Origin: Myxocyprinus asiaticus
Taxonomy: Eukaryota; Chordata; Actinopteri; Cypriniformes; Catostomidae
Direction: 5' to 3'
DNA length: 64,000 nucleotides
Assembly (NCBI RefSeq): GCF_019703515.2
Contig: NC_059388.1
Span: 1,687,501-1,751,500 of the forward strand
Part shown: positions 11,402-23,623 of the stretch, one piece after another
Numbering within the stretch: position 1 is the first letter of the stretch
Layout of the letters: each line of letters begins with the position of its first letter
The notes under the pieces: model-generated
The model's input: only the letters and a program-made list of their open reading frames with translations
Told to the model about the DNA's origin: nothing
Database searches by the model: none
Program-made: the position numbers and the translations under genes

Positions 11402-11658
11402 AGCTGGTATGCAACCACTCATTCAGATTTTCTCTTCGGAGCTGATCGGTTCTGTTCATTGAGCTGAATTCATCCGCCGAGTTCATTCACCTCATCTGCT
11501 GGATTTACAGCGCATTTCAGTGTCTTCTCTCCCTCTGCACCCGTGGAGTGCAGAGAACACCCCTGGGCGCTTCGGTAGAACAACAAAAAAAGAGTATATT
11601 CTAAAAGAGTATATTTTCAATTCTAAAAGAGCGGCACACACGGAACTTCTTTTTAAAA

Positions 11659-12744
11659 ATGCCTTTCCGCTTGTGTGTTATTCCTGGTTGCGGTCGTTAT
11701 CTCTCTGCTTCTGACGGCCACGATCGCTGTCTTACATGTCTGGGCGCTGCCCACGTGGAGACTTTGTTTGTGGATGGGTCTTGTCCTCATTGCGAGAACA
11801 TGACCATGGCAACATTGCGGTCACGGCTTGCCTTCGTAAGAAAGCAAGACATCACAGCGGCTCCCCGCCTCAGTCCTTCTACCTATGGGTATGAGGCCAT
11901 GTCGGTTAGCACTGGGGACTCAAATGGGACCACCTCCATCGGGTAACCCCCCACGGACCTCCCATTCCTCTGCATGCTTGCTTGCCCCGGTCAGGCTCTC
12001 GGATGAGACCGCCAGCTCGTCTCAGGGTGAGTTCGACCTTGTATTCAGGGCCCGGGAAGATGATGAGCTATCGAGCGCAGCATCGGAGAGCGGGCTCGTC
12101 CACTCTGACGTCAAAAGAGCATGCACCGCTCATGGCCGCGCCCCACCCCGGTTCCTTTCTTCCCGAAAGTGCATGAGGAGCTGACAAGATCATGGGGGGC
12201 ACCTTTTACTACCCAGTCCCGATCTTTCAGCTCCCCCGCTCTCACTACCCTTGATGGTGGGGCGGCCAAGGGGTATTCAGTGATCCCCCAGGTGGATAAG
12301 GCGCTCGCGGTGCACTTGTGCACGCAGAGTGCCACCACCTGGCACGGGTGCCCGAAGCACCCATCCAGGGCCTGTAGGTTTACGTCGTCTCTGAAGGCTA
12401 AGGCCTACGGTGCCACTGGACAAGCTACCTCCGCCCTGCACACCATGGCTCTCCTGCAGGTACACCAAGCCAAGGCGCTAAAAGAGCTGCACGAGGGTAG
12501 TTCTGACCTGGGATTGATGCAGGAACTGCGCTCGGCGACCGACCTCGCTCTCCGGGCGACGAAGGTCACAGCGTGGTCTCTCGGGCAGGCAATGTCCACC
12601 CTGGTGGTCCAGGAATGCCACCTTTGGCTCAACCTGGTCGACATGAGAGAGGCTGACAAGGCACGGTTCCTTAACGCCCCCATCTCCCAGGTTGGCCTGT
12701 TCGGGACACCGTCGAGGACTTTGCTCAGCATTTCTCAGCGGTGA
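11659..12744 (+). pseudogene. DIRS A gag-like ORF1, frameshifted
   Basis: The first open segment (11659-11946) begins MPFRLCVIPGCGRY with cysteine and histidine spacing (CLTCLGAAHVE, CPHCENM) typical of fish DIRS ORF1. A frame change follows, and the second segment (12121-12744) carries KVHEELTRSWGAPF, ACRFTSSLKAKAYGATGQ and a helical C-terminal stretch. DIRS B has the same blocks in the same order on the minus strand (36843-35940), which supports a single former gene. Gag packages element RNA in related retroelements; here it is broken. Confidence 0.78.
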
Positions 12745-13058
12745 AGCAGCAGACGGAGGTCATTCAACATATCCTGCCCCGGTGCGGCTCAAGACCCCGC
12801 ACCCCGTCTGCTCGCCAAGGGTGTCCTCCTGCAGCAACAGCACCGGCTCCACCGCAGCCCACCCCCGCGGCCCGGCCCTGGCATGGAGCCCACCGCAGTC
12901 TCATGGCCGGCCGCCAAGAACCCTAGGAAGGCTTCGAAGCGCCCCTGAGACGGGCGACCCAGGGATGAGGAGACCCGCTTCTACGGAACTGGTAGACAGA
13001 CCACTCCATCCCCTGGTGGAGGGCCGGGAGGAGAATCTTTTGTTTCATTTTTCGCCGC

Positions 13059-13784
13059 ATGCCCAAGAGGCTGCGGTACCCAAAACTTCAACAAAAGAGT
13101 GGTTTCCTTGTTCTCTGGGTCACATGTCAGGTGTGCATGGCTGTCGTCACAACCGCCGTCTACCGTCCCATTTTGGCCCTGCGGAGGTTCCGGCCGTTGA
13201 TCCAGGGTAAGCACGTGTTGGTCCGGACAGACAACACGGCAATGGTAGCGTACATCAACTGTCAAGGTGGTCTACACTCCTGTTACATGTCACAACTCGC
13301 CCGCCGTCTCCTCCTCTGGAGTCAGCAGCGCCTCAATTCGCTACGAGCCACTCACATCCCGGGCGACCTCAACACCGCAGCGGACGTGCTGTCACGACAG
13401 GTTACGCTCAGGGGAGAGTGGAGACTCCACCCCCAGGTGGTCCAGCTGATTTGGAGTCAATTTGGTCGAGCACAGGTAGACCTGTTTGCTTCCCGGGAAT
13501 CCTCCCACTGCCCGCTTTGGTACGCCCTGACCGAGGCACCCCTCAGTATAGACATGCTGGCACACAGCTGGCCCCCTGGACTATGCAAATATGCATTTCC
13601 CCCAGTGAGCCTACTTGCACAGACCCTGTGCAAGGTCAGGGAGGACGAGGAGCAGATCGTCCTAGTAGCACCCTTCTGGCCCACCCAGACGTGGTTCTCA
13701 GACCTCACACTCTTCACGACACCTCTGTGCGGGGTGTGGTCTCCGCGGTGTCTTCCCCTTGGGAGTGACACCCCCCCGACATAG
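13059..13784 (+). pseudogene. DIRS A ORF2 remnant: RNase H region
   Basis: A 241-codon open segment contains HVLVRTDNTAMVAYINCQGG, LNTAADVLSRQ and FGRAQVDLFASRESSHCPLW, the RNase H and post-RNase H signature of DIRS pol. The TDN aspartate and the Asp of ADVLSR are present. The reverse transcriptase fingers and palm, including YxDD, are absent upstream, removed by a deletion just before 13150. The tail runs into 3' UTR because the recombinase ORF is deleted. Confidence 0.82.
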
Positions 13785-14773
13785 ACATTTATGGCCCCAA
13801 GTCGGTTAACAAATTCTACTCTTTTTGGGGAGAAAAAAGAGGAAAAGAGGCCACGGCTGGGCTAGACCATCCCTATTTTTTGGACAGTCGACTTGTTCCT
13901 GAAGGACCGTTTGACACTCATTTGTATAGGGACCCCTAGTGTCACTATATCGACACAACGTCGAGTGAGTGACAGATAGGGAACATCCTGGTTACTTTCG
14001 TAACCTCCGTTCCCTGATGGAGGGAACGAGACTTTGTGTCCCTCTTGCCACAATGCTGATCTACCCGCTGAAATGGCCGGGACCTTGTCTCGGCTCCTCA
14101 GCACAAAACCTGAATGAGTGGTTGCATACCAGCTCCTTTTATACCCGTATGTCCGGGGGAGTGGCATGCACATTTTTTTTTAAAAGCAGAGGTGTTTGGG
14201 GCTCCCAAGTGTGACCCCTAGTGTCACTACATCGACACAATGTCTCATTCCCTCCATCAGGGAATGGAGGTTATAAAAGTAACCAGGACGTTTTCAGTGA
14301 TGTATTGCATGTTGTTGTGAATTCATTAAACTTGTCACCAAGGCAACATTAGCTAGCTGGCTAACAGATAAGGCTTTGTCAGAATTTTTGTGACAGTCTT
14401 GGAAGCATCAGTAAGAACGGGTTGAAAATGACAAACCATCAATTTTGTACATCGTATGTCATTGTTTTCCAGCAAAAGTGTGTTTAAGAATATGGCTTTC
14501 ATGGTTCAGCTTGATATTTTCCAGCTATTATTGCCAATGTTGAAGAAAACTTAATATTAAAAAATGTATAATTTTTTTTTTTTTTTTTTTGGCAAAATAA
14601 AACCATTTTTTGTGGTGAGGCCAGAGAAAATGTTGGCAGGGCAAGTAAAAATCCTGGCCTGATTGGTATGTAAAAGTACTGACCTAACTGGGCAAGAAGA
14701 AAAAATATTTTTTGTTGAGCTCTGAATGTGGATCAGACTTTAAAGTAACAGTCAAGACTAGACTTTAGTGTAC

Positions 14774-14902
14774 CTCTGGATCCTCCTCTTTCTTTTTGGC
14801 TGGAGTCGAGGGATCAGGACTTGGCTCCTTTACAGGACTGTCAGTCTGTGAGGCTGGAGAACTTCTTGAATTACTGGGAATCTGTGGCTGAATGATTATA
14901 AC
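14774..14902 (-). CDS. phf21b: phf21b exon d (43 codons, phase 0-0)
   Basis: This 129-bp exon begins VIIIQPQIPSNSR and ends AKKKEEDPE, a Ser/Pro-rich stretch closing with a Lys/Glu cluster. VIIIQPQ and the KKKEE...PE tail sit at the matching place in PHF21B, just before KIAFMV. Acceptor AG is at 14903-14904 and donor GT at 14772-14773. Phase is 0 on both sides. Confidence 0.92.
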
Positions 14903-15085
14903 CTGGAATAACATGTTAAACAGCTTTAAATAATCAGATGACAATCTCAACTTGATGGTATTAAAATATATCTAATCATATTAGAGTCAAAACTATGGCT
15001 GTTAAAGACCATTCAAAATACAATTCAGCTAATAGATAAAAACTTTATTGAACATGTTTCATATTGATTGCATCCTCTAAGACCA

Positions 15086-16915
15086 CGTTTACACCTGGTA
15101 TGAAGACACATCAGGTGATCTGATCACATGTGGTCATGTGAGACACATTGCTGTTTATACCTGGTCCCTCAAATGTGTCTCCTGTGACCACTTGTCTTAG
15201 GTTTTTAAGGGGAGGGTCTCTGATTTCATGACGAAATGTATCAAACAATATCTCAGTGTGTTACTGCATGATATGATGATAAACTGCAAAAAAATTTATA
15301 AAAGACAAAGACCCCATTTCCACCTGGTATTAAGATGCATCTCGGGTGATCTGTTCACATGTTGTCAGGTAAGAAACATTGCTGTTTAAACCTGGTGACT
15401 TAAATGCGTCTCCTGTGACACTTGTGTTCGGATTCAGAGGGGAGGGTCTCTGTTTCATGATGACATACATCAATCACTATGTCAGTGTGTTACTGCATGA
15501 CAATAAAGCGCAACAAAGTCAGAAAAGATATTTAAAAATATTTAATCTAAACACAAACGCAACGGCAAGCAGAATTATCCATTATTTCCGTGTAATACCT
15601 GTATTAAAGGAGCTTCAGGTGTTCGTGCTTGTCATCTGTGTTGATTTCTGACACACTAAAGAAGATCCGTGAAGCTCTCGTGATTCTTTATGTATACGCT
15701 TTTTTAAATTTTCCGATCGGACAGTTATTTTCTTTTAAAGGCAAAGTATGTGGTTTCTGTGATCCAATCACAAAACATTTTAGGCCTCTTTAGACCTGAA
15801 TTTAGGGGTGACCACATATGATCAGATCACCCGAAACGCATCTTTATACCAGGTGGAAACGGGGTCAAAGCGCAAAAAAAAAAAAAACATTGCACTGTTT
15901 TTCTAATGCAGTTGAAATGTAATCTAACCACAAATGCGACAATTTGAGCAGAATTGTCAGTTATTTTAGAATTACCTGTATTAACTGATATTCCGATGTG
16001 TGTGCTTCTCATCTGTCACTGCATGTTGATATACGACTCAGTTAAGAATATCCGTCAAGTTCTCGAGCCTGCATATGTATTCACTTTTTACATTTTCGAT
16101 TGGTTATTTCCTTTTAAAGCCACATGTAACCAGCAAAGTTTACATTCTTGGTGGTTGATTGACAGGTGATGGGGTGGGGCTTTGCTGATGTCTGGGATGC
16201 ATTCAGGATGGATAAACGGTTCACACCTTAAATGTGATGTGTGTACCTCCGTATGTGGTTTTTGTGATCCGATCACAAAATGTTTTTGGACCCTGTTAAC
16301 ACAAGACTGAAGTTCAGCCATATAACTCTATGTGGTGCAAACTGATCTTGTTATCTGTTAGCCAATCGACTCACTCACAGGTGACATGTTGAGGCAATTG
16401 GCTCGCATGGTTTAAGATGATTGGTCCTTTGACATGTAATCTGGTAGCCAATCAACTTATGTCTTTCTCTTTGTCTAACATTTAAATAGCTCAGTTTTGC
16501 AGATTAGCCAGTTTCACTGCAGCACGTTTTTCTCTGAAACCCAGCTCCAATTGTCTAGATCTGCTACATGGGGATTCTATGTATGTCTGTTTGTGCAGCA
16601 ACATGTCCTGCATGCTCGATGCAGCATGTCTTACATTTTGTCTAACTATGCAGCAACAGCAGCATGTCCACATGCTTAACTCAGTATTTCTGTGTATGCT
16701 CTAACAGTAACAAGTGTCCATACTTGCTCTGCTGCAGAGGCGTAGCAGATCTAGTCCACCAAGTCCACCAAGACCAATATCCTGTCAACATATCATACCC
16801 ACGTTACATGCTAAATCTTTCCGAAGGTTGGCATGACTGAACTGTATAGTGCGGGCCACATGTGATCAGATCACCCGAAACACATTAACAGCTTAATACA
16901 AGCTGTATACGGGGT
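15086..16915. mobile_element. TIR DNA transposon, non-autonomous, outer copy
   Basis: The left end ACCACGTTTACACCTGG...GGTGATCTGATCACATGTGG is matched in inverse at the right end by CCACATGTGATCAGATCACC...ATACGGGGT. Flanking CTAAG and CTTAG could be a diverged 5-bp target duplication. There is no transposase. The interior near 16310-16845 is shared with 3294-3662. It contains a second, related element at 15311-15865. Superfamily uncertain. Confidence 0.68.
15311..15865. mobile_element. TIR DNA transposon, nested inner copy
   Basis: ACCCCATTTCCACCTGG at the left is mirrored by CCAGGTGGAAACGGGGT at the right (16 of 17 bases). It is flanked by a perfect direct CAAAG (15306-15310 and 15866-15870). 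It contains GGGTGATCTG and CAGATCACCC, like the outer element, so a family member inserted into a relative. About 555 bp, non-coding. Confidence 0.75.
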
Positions 16916-17487
16916 CTTAGTTACACAAGGTTAAAGACATTAAGGTATGATTTTCTATAAAGCTGCGTTTAAAATGGGTACTGTAGTCCAAATTCAAAAT
17001 ATTGGATAGAGTTGACTCCCCCACCCCCTCCTCCCCAGACTCCAAGCTCATGCAGGTTGCCAGGTTGAGGACACGCAACAAGAACAAGCAAACTGACAAT
17101 GGCAAGCGACGAGCCTTACACTGTAAGTTGATCAAACATTTGCAATGTTTTTATTGTTTGCAAATTATAAAGCAGCTCATGTGGATTTTTTATAACTATG
17201 TCAATGTTAGCTAGATGTATTGCTGGCTTCCATGGCTGCAGCACACTGTGTTTGCCCGTTAACTTGTTTTAAATCTGGCAACCCGGGGTGTTGAAATACT
17301 ATTGGGAAATGGGCAGTGGGCGGGATCACACAGGCCAAAACACAAACAGAAATTCCGGCCCAGAATGGACATTTCAAAGTAGAATATACTGGCTGAAGCA
17401 TTGTTTTCGGAGAAGCCAGTATTTCAACTTAGCATGTTTCCTAAATCTTTGATAACATATTATGATAATGTTATGCTTTAGTACAGT

Positions 17488-20400
17488 AAATCAGAATCAG
17501 AATGAGAATCAGAATGAGCTTTATTGCCAAGTATGCTTACACATACAACGAATTTGTCTTGGTGACAGGAGCTTCCAGTGTACAACAATACAAAAACAAT
17601 ACAAAAACAGCAGCAAGACATAGATAATAATAAAAAATAAAAAATAATTATACACATACGTACAGACACACACATACATACATACACACATACACATGGG
17701 TAGTGCAAATCTAATACAATCTGTTATGTACAATGTAATTACAAATCTGTTTTGTACAGTGCAAATGATTTTTCTATTTTTTTTTTTTTTTTTAGAGGAA
17801 TGAAATGGCAGAAGAGGTTGGATGTGTTTGATAAATATAAGAAAGACTAAACTGTGTATTGCACATAGTTATTGCTCAATAGGGCAATTTAACTGTCCAT
17901 GAGATGGATAGCCTGAGGGAAAAAACTGTTCCTGTGCCTGACGGTTCTGGTGCTCAGAGCTTTTAAGCATCAGCCAGAAGGCAACAGTTCAAAAAGGTAG
18001 TGGGCAGGGTGAGTGGGGTCCAGAGTGATTTTTCCAGCCTTTTTCCTCACTCTGGAAGTGTATAGTTCTTGAAGGGGGGCAGGGGGCAACCAATAATCCT
18101 CTCAGCAGTCCGAACTGTCCTTTGTAGTCTTCTGATGTCTGATTTCATAGCTGAACCAAACCAAGCAGTTATTGAAGTGCAGAGGACAGACTCAATGACT
18201 GCTGAGTAGAACTGTATCAGCAGCGCCTGTGGCAGTTTGAATATCCTCAGCTGGCAAAGGAAGTACAACCTCTGCTGGGCCTTTTTCACAATGGAGTCAA
18301 TGTGGGTCTCCCACTTCAGGTCCTGTGAGATGGTAGTGCCAAGGAACCTGAATGACTCCACTGCTGCCACAGTGCTGTTTAGAATGGTGAGGGGGGTCAG
18401 TGTTGGGGTGTTCCTCCTAAAGTCCACAATCATCTCCACTGTTTTGAGCATGTTCAGCTCAAGGTTGTTTTGACTGCACCAGACAGCCAGCTGTTTAACC
18501 TCCCTACTGTTTGCAGACTCATCGTCATCTCGGATGAGGCCGATGACAGTGGTGTCATCTGCAAACTCCAGGAGCTTGACGGAGGGATCCTTGGCGATGC
18601 AGTCATTGGTGTAGAGGGAGAAGAGTAGTGGGGAGAGCACACATCCCTGGGGAGCACCAGCACTGATTCTATAGGTGCTGGAAGTGAGTTTCCCCTGTCT
18701 CACAAGCTGCTGCCTGTTCGTCAGAAAGCTGGTAATCCACTGACAGATAGACATGGGAACAGAGAGTTGGTGTAATTTATTCTGGTGTATAGCTGGGATG
18801 ATGGTGTTGAAAGTCGAACTGAAGTCCACAAAAAGGATCCTTGCATATGTCCCTGGTCTGTCCAGATGTTGCAGGATATGATGCAATCCCATGTTGACTG
18901 CATCATCCACAGACCTGTTTGCTCGATAAGCAAATTGAAGGGGATCGAGAAAGGGTCCAGTGATGTTCTTCAGGTGGGCCAACACCAGTCTCTCAAATGA
19001 TTTCATGACACAGACGTCAGGGTGACAGGTCTGTAGTCATTAAGTCCTGTGATTTTTGGTTCCTTTGGGATGGGGATGATAGTGGAACGTTTGAAGCAGC
19101 ATGGGACTTCAAACACTCCAGTGATCTATTGAAGATCTGTGTGAAGATGGGGGCCAGCTGGTTAGCACAGGATCTAAGACATGCAGGTGAAACGCCATCT
19201 GGGCCCTGTGCTTTCCTTATCCTTTATTTTCACAAGACACGGCTCACATCATCTTCACAGATCTTAAGTGCCAGTTGAGTAGCAGGAGGGGGAGGAGGGG
19301 GTTGCAGGAGGTGTTGGTGTTTGTGTGAAGTGAAGGTCAGAGTGGGTGTGGGGTGTGAGATTGGGTCTTTCAAATCTACAGTAGAACACATTCAGGTCGT
19401 CAGCCAGTTGTTGGTCCACCACAGGGTTGGGGGCAGGAGTCCTGTAATTCGAAAGTTGTTTCATGCCACTCCACACTGATGCAGGGTCGTTAGCTGAAAA
19501 CTTGTTTTTCAGCTACTCAGAGTATCTTCTTTTAGCCACTCTGATTCCCTTATTCAGTGTTTTCCTGGCCTGATTGTACAAGACTTTTTCCCCAACTCTG
19601 TAAGCATCCTCTTTGGCCTGATGAAGCTGCCTGAGTTCCGCTGTAAACTATGGTTTGTCATTGTTAAATGTTAAATAAGTCCTAGTAGGAATGCATATAT
19701 CCTCACAAAAACTGATATATGATGTAACAGTATCTGTGAGCTCGTCCAGATTGGTGTCTGCAGCCTCAAAAACACTCCAATCAGTGCAGTCAAAGCAGGC
19801 TTTAGTTCCAGCTCTGCTTTGTTGGTCCATCTCTTTAAAGTCCTTAATACAGGCTTAGCAGATTTTAATTTCTGTCTGTAGGCTGGAAGAAGATGAACCA
19901 GACAGTGATCAGATAGTCCCAAAGCTGCTCTAGGAATAGAGCGATATGCATCCTTTATTGTTGTGTAGCAATGATCCAGTATATTCCTGTCTCTGGTTGG
20001 GCATGTAATGTGGTGTTTGTATTTGGGCAGTTCACGTGTGAGGTTTGCTTTGTTAAAATCCCCAAGAATAATAATAACTGAGTCCGGGTATTGTTGTTCC
20101 GTGTCTGTGATTTGATCAGCCAGCTGTTGTAGTGCGGCATTCAAACACGCGTTTGGCGCGATATACACACTCACCAGAATAAACGAGGAAAACTCCCGTG
20201 GGGAGTAGAAAGGCTTACAGTTAATAAAGAGTGCTTCCAAATTAGGACAGCACATCTTCTTTAACGTTGTTACATCTGTACACCAACTTTCATTGATGTA
20301 AAAGCATGTTCCACCGTCTCTCGTTTTCCCCGTTAACTCCGCGATGTGATCCGCTCTGAACAGCTGAAAGCCTGGCATATGTAACGCACTGTCCGGAATG

Positions 20401-20820
20401 GCTTCACTAAGCCAGGTTTCTGTGAAGCACAAGGCAGCAGAGTTTGAAAAGTCCTTGTTTGTGTGGGTGAGGAGATGTAGTTCGTCCGTTTTGTTAGGGA
20501 GAGAGTGGAGATTCGCTAGATGAATGCTCGGCAGCGTTGTTCGAAAGCCCCGCTGACAGAGTTTGACCAGCGTGCCTGCTCGCTTCCCTCGCCTGCGTCT
20601 CATAGCGCGTTTAAACAACACAGCCACGCCTCCGACTAAAATGTCAAACAAAACGTCCGAATATTCAAAATCCAGGAAAAGATTGACTGGTGTATGCTGT
20701 CGAATGTTCAGCAGTTCGTCTCTGGTAAAACTGACTGAAAAAGATTACTAAACACAGGACAAACAAACAAAAATAGCAAAACAATAGAAGCGCTCCACAC
20801 CGAGGCGGCCATCGTGATAT
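17488..20820 (-). mobile_element. L2-type non-LTR retrotransposon (LINE), decayed but near full length
   Basis: Reads from a 5' end near 20820 to a 3' tail at 17488 containing CTTTATTGCCAAGTATGC and GAATTTGTCTTGGTGACAGG, a known fish L2-family tail. Minus-strand coding has an apurinic endonuclease followed by a reverse transcriptase. The ATG at 20810-20812 fits the related LINE at 42137-45603. It is broken by frameshifts near 20720 and 19830 and between 19260 and 19010. No intact target duplication identified. Confidence 0.88.
18047..20812 (-). pseudogene. L2 LINE ORF2: endonuclease and reverse transcriptase, frameshifted
   Basis: Endonuclease motifs lie in 20651-19860: LANLHSLPNKTDEL, LCFTETWLSEAIPDS, ILGDFNKANL and LGLSDHCLVH, giving the Asn, Glu, Asp/Asn and Asp-His positions of the APE fold. 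Reverse transcriptase lies in 19006-18047 with LFVDFSSTFNTI (first Asp), GAPQGCVLSPLLFSLYTND and LEFADDTTVIGLI (FADD box). Between them (19830-19010) the frame changes repeatedly. The protein would nick genomic DNA and prime reverse transcription at the nick. This copy cannot make it whole. Confidence 0.87.
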
Positions 20821-20859
20821 ATTTTTCTTTTTTCTTTTCTTTTTTTATATTACATATTG

Positions 20860-21175
20860 CACCTTTAAGCTTTGAGTTACTCAGAAAGTTACTTGAAAAT
20901 GATGCCAGACGTGGTCATAGAAATGCAAGCAAACATACATACATATAGATATGAACATAATTCATGTTTAAAATATATTCTACATAAATAATATTATTTT
21001 GGAAACATGTGTAACCCAAGTAATGTACTTAAAAATAATTAACTTAAAAGTCAGAAATTATAATCTGATAACATGAATAAAAATGTTATGTGTTACATTA
21101 CATTTTGACTAAAAAGTTAGGATTACAGTAACTAATTACTTTTTAATCAGATTACGCCCAACACCAACAGGTGTA
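20860..21175. repeat. MITE-like element, copy 1
   Basis: Shares ACATAAATAATATTATTT, GTAACCCAAGTAATGTACTT and TTACAGTAACTA with 49516-49893. It ends GATTACGCCCAACACC, the inverse of the GGTGTTGGGCGTAATC-type terminus common in fish MITEs. Non-coding. Confidence 0.6.
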
Positions 21176-21289
21176 AAGAAGGCCAGTGTGACACTCACTG
21201 AAGTTCAGCACTGATTTATTATCCAGATGAACAGCGTTATTTTGAGTGTTTATTGGGAAAGTTGAGTAGGTGATGAGAGATATTCTGAC

Positions 21290-21637
21290 CTTGCTGTCTG
21301 GACTAAAGATCAGCGGTTGAACTTTAATTGCTTCAGTGACTCCTGACACCCCGTGTGCTGCGGGTGAGGCCGCTGAGATGATGGCGTACGCCACACCGGC
21401 ACTGGCGGAGGTGCTGGATGCACCAGGCATGGACAGGGGTGGTGAGGAACTGTCCTCTTGCGTGTTGGACAGTCTGTCGTGGCTGACGGTGCTGTTGGCA
21501 GTGGGCAGAGATGCGCCCTGGCTCTTGGGACTGACCACAGCCCTGCCCTGTGACACGCTCCACATCTGACCCGACTGCTGCAAATCGCTGCATGGGCTGA
21601 GAGGAAGGCTGTCTGGAATGAGGGTCTTTGGCCTGAC
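21290..21637 (-). CDS. phf21b: phf21b exon c (116 codons, phase 0-0)
   Basis: This 348-bp exon starts VRPKTLIPDSLPLSP, a strong PHF21B word, and ends KVQPLIFSPDSK. The middle is Ser/Pro/Ala-rich with SAGVAYAIIS, also a family word. Acceptor AG is at 21638-21639 and donor GT at 21288-21289. Both borders are phase 0, and it splices directly to the VIIIQPQ exon at 14774-14902. Composition suggests a disordered linker. Open frames on the other strand and in other frames here are shadows. Confidence 0.93.
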
Positions 21638-22096
21638 CTGAAGACACATGAACCATTGGTTAAGTCCATCAGGAGATACCAACACCAGATAAGTCTTGTC
21701 TATGGGTAAAAGTATTTTAATCTCTTGGGAGGAATAATAGAATACATCAATGAAAACAGTTGTATATGGCAATTCATTTTTATTTTTTCTGTACTGCCTC
21801 TCTCTAGTCATATAGACAGAAGAACAAACTAAAGTTCATATGCACTTTGTTTGTAGATTTATTAATTAATTCAATTCAATTAATTCATGAAGATTTGTTA
21901 GTTGTATTTTCTATTAAATGAAAACAAAAGGCATTTCCCAACTGTATTATATACAACTATTTTTATTAAATGTTTTTTTTTTTTTTTTGTCTTCCCTTTG
22001 CAATATGGAAATAAATGTAAAAAATATGGCACTTTAAGACATGTATCTAAATGTAAAACATTGACATTGAAGCATTTATTTAGTGTATTGCACTAC

Positions 22097-22189
22097 CTGA
22101 GGTAGCACGCTGGGTGAGTGTCCGGCGAGTCGCTGTAGTGAGCTGACATGAGGCACCTTGATAGGGATCGCTGTGAGTGCTCCAAACAT
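22097..22189 (-). CDS. phf21b: phf21b exon b (31 codons, phase 0-0)
   Basis: This 93-bp exon sits between acceptor AG (22190-22191) and donor GT (22095-22096). It begins MFGALTAIPIKVP and ends with VSSLQRLAGHSPSVLPQ. The IKVP and LQRLAG...LPQ words match the PHF21 family just upstream of the VRPKTL block, which is where it sits. The first codon is ATG, but this is an internal exon and need not be a start. Both borders are phase 0. Confidence 0.9.
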
Positions 22190-23325
22190 CTGTTTGAAGA
22201 GAGTGATTAAACTTTATTAGTAATCATCTGCTCAAACAAAACATACCATATCAATTCATTTTTATGACTTTTTTTCAAGACTTTTTACTTTTATTTTATA
22301 GCCATTGCACTCACAAAGAGCAACATTTGTAAAATTACAAAATTACTGGTGAAAATGTTTATTGACAAAGGGTTTTTTGATTTTGTCAACGATAATGAAG
22401 AAGTGACTAAAAATATGCATCAAAAACAATAATAAAAATAAGTTCATTAAAACATACTGTTGAGGAAAATAAGACAAGAAAAATGCAGCAAGATAGAAAC
22501 AATGCATTAAGAACATTTTATTTCCTTTTTTCTTTGTTTTTTTCTTCTCCATGTTTTAACAGAGTAAAATGTACTACAATCAATGGATATGACATGACAA
22601 AATATTGGCTACATTTAAAAGGACATTTTTGTCAAAAGATAATATTATGGCTAAAATATAAAAACTGTGTAAAAACTGACACTGAGCTTAACTAGAAAAC
22701 TCTAGATTAACAATAGAAATTTCCATTACTTTTTTAAGATTCTAGTAACTTCCATGACTTTTCGAGGCCTGCAATTTTTTTCTTTTTTTTTTTTTTTTCA
22801 GTTTTCATAACCTATGAACCCTGATGGAAAGATGTTGGAATATTTTTGATTACTCTAATCAATATATCCTTTCATTCATTTATTCAGTTTAGAATAAGGA
22901 AGCAGATAAACTGACACAACTGTGATGTGAGAGGACTGTGAGAAACACGACTGAAACTCAAAGACCATGTCTGCAGCATGACGCAGAATACAGGCGCTAT
23001 GTATGCTTGACCATTCTTTCCAATGTAAGAAGCATGGATGCTCTCTGAAGATTTTTTGTTTCACAGTGAAAACTTATCAATGAATTATTATGTAATGTAT
23101 GTCAGTGACAGTAAGAGTCTAATTACCTGTAAATATTTGAGCACATAGCCGAATATGTATTATGCATGCAAATATTATGCCCAAAACAACAATAACGCAA
23201 TAGCCTTTCCGGTTTCAATTTGTTTATTCCGCAATAAACTGTAACCGAGTGATAATGTACAAAAACATAATTTTTTAGGTTCATAGTGACCACATCTGCC
23301 AATCTCCATAAAAGCATTAAATAAG

Positions 23326-23480
23326 TTAAGTATGGAGTGCCACAAGGCTCTGTATTAGGTCCTCTGCTTTTCTCCTTGCACGTTTCCTTTAGGAGACATT
23401 TTCAGGAAATTTTATTTTCCATGTTATTTCAATAACTCAGCTATATACTGTATAAATGTATTGATAATATCTGATTAAAC
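23326..23480 (+). pseudogene. Short LINE reverse-transcriptase fragment
   Basis: The plus strand reads YGVPQGSVLGPLLFS, the classic non-LTR RT block B, and 60 bp on reads LGDIFRK followed by a decayed block C where a YADD-type box is expected. The style (GVPQGSVLGP...LGDIxRK) is CR1/Rex-like and differs from the two L2 elements in the window. Only about 50 residues survive. Confidence 0.65.
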
Positions 23481-23623
23481 TTTCCAGCTCTCAAATTTAG
23501 TAATGTGAATTAATGATTAGGGATTTGCACAGTAACTGTTTGTAATATCCGGATAACCGCGAGGGTTCATGAACAGTTATTCAGTTATTTGTCAAATAAA
23601 GGAATAAAGAGGTATATAAACTG

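Larger units (their letters stand above)
11247..14292 (+). mobile_element. DIRS-type tyrosine-recombinase retrotransposon A, internally deleted
   Basis: The 5' terminus starts TTCCCTATCTGTCACTCACT. An inverted copy of the terminal unit (CCAAT, octamer, TATA, ACCACTCATTCAG) closes the 3' end at 14090-14292. Gag-like coding lies at 11659-12744 and an RNase H region at 13059-13784. Most of the reverse transcriptase is absent, and the whole recombinase is missing: the RNase H reading runs straight into 3' UTR sequence at about 13733. DIRS elements have inverted termini and a tyrosine recombinase instead of an integrase, so no target duplication is expected. Cannot move autonomously. Confidence 0.88.
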
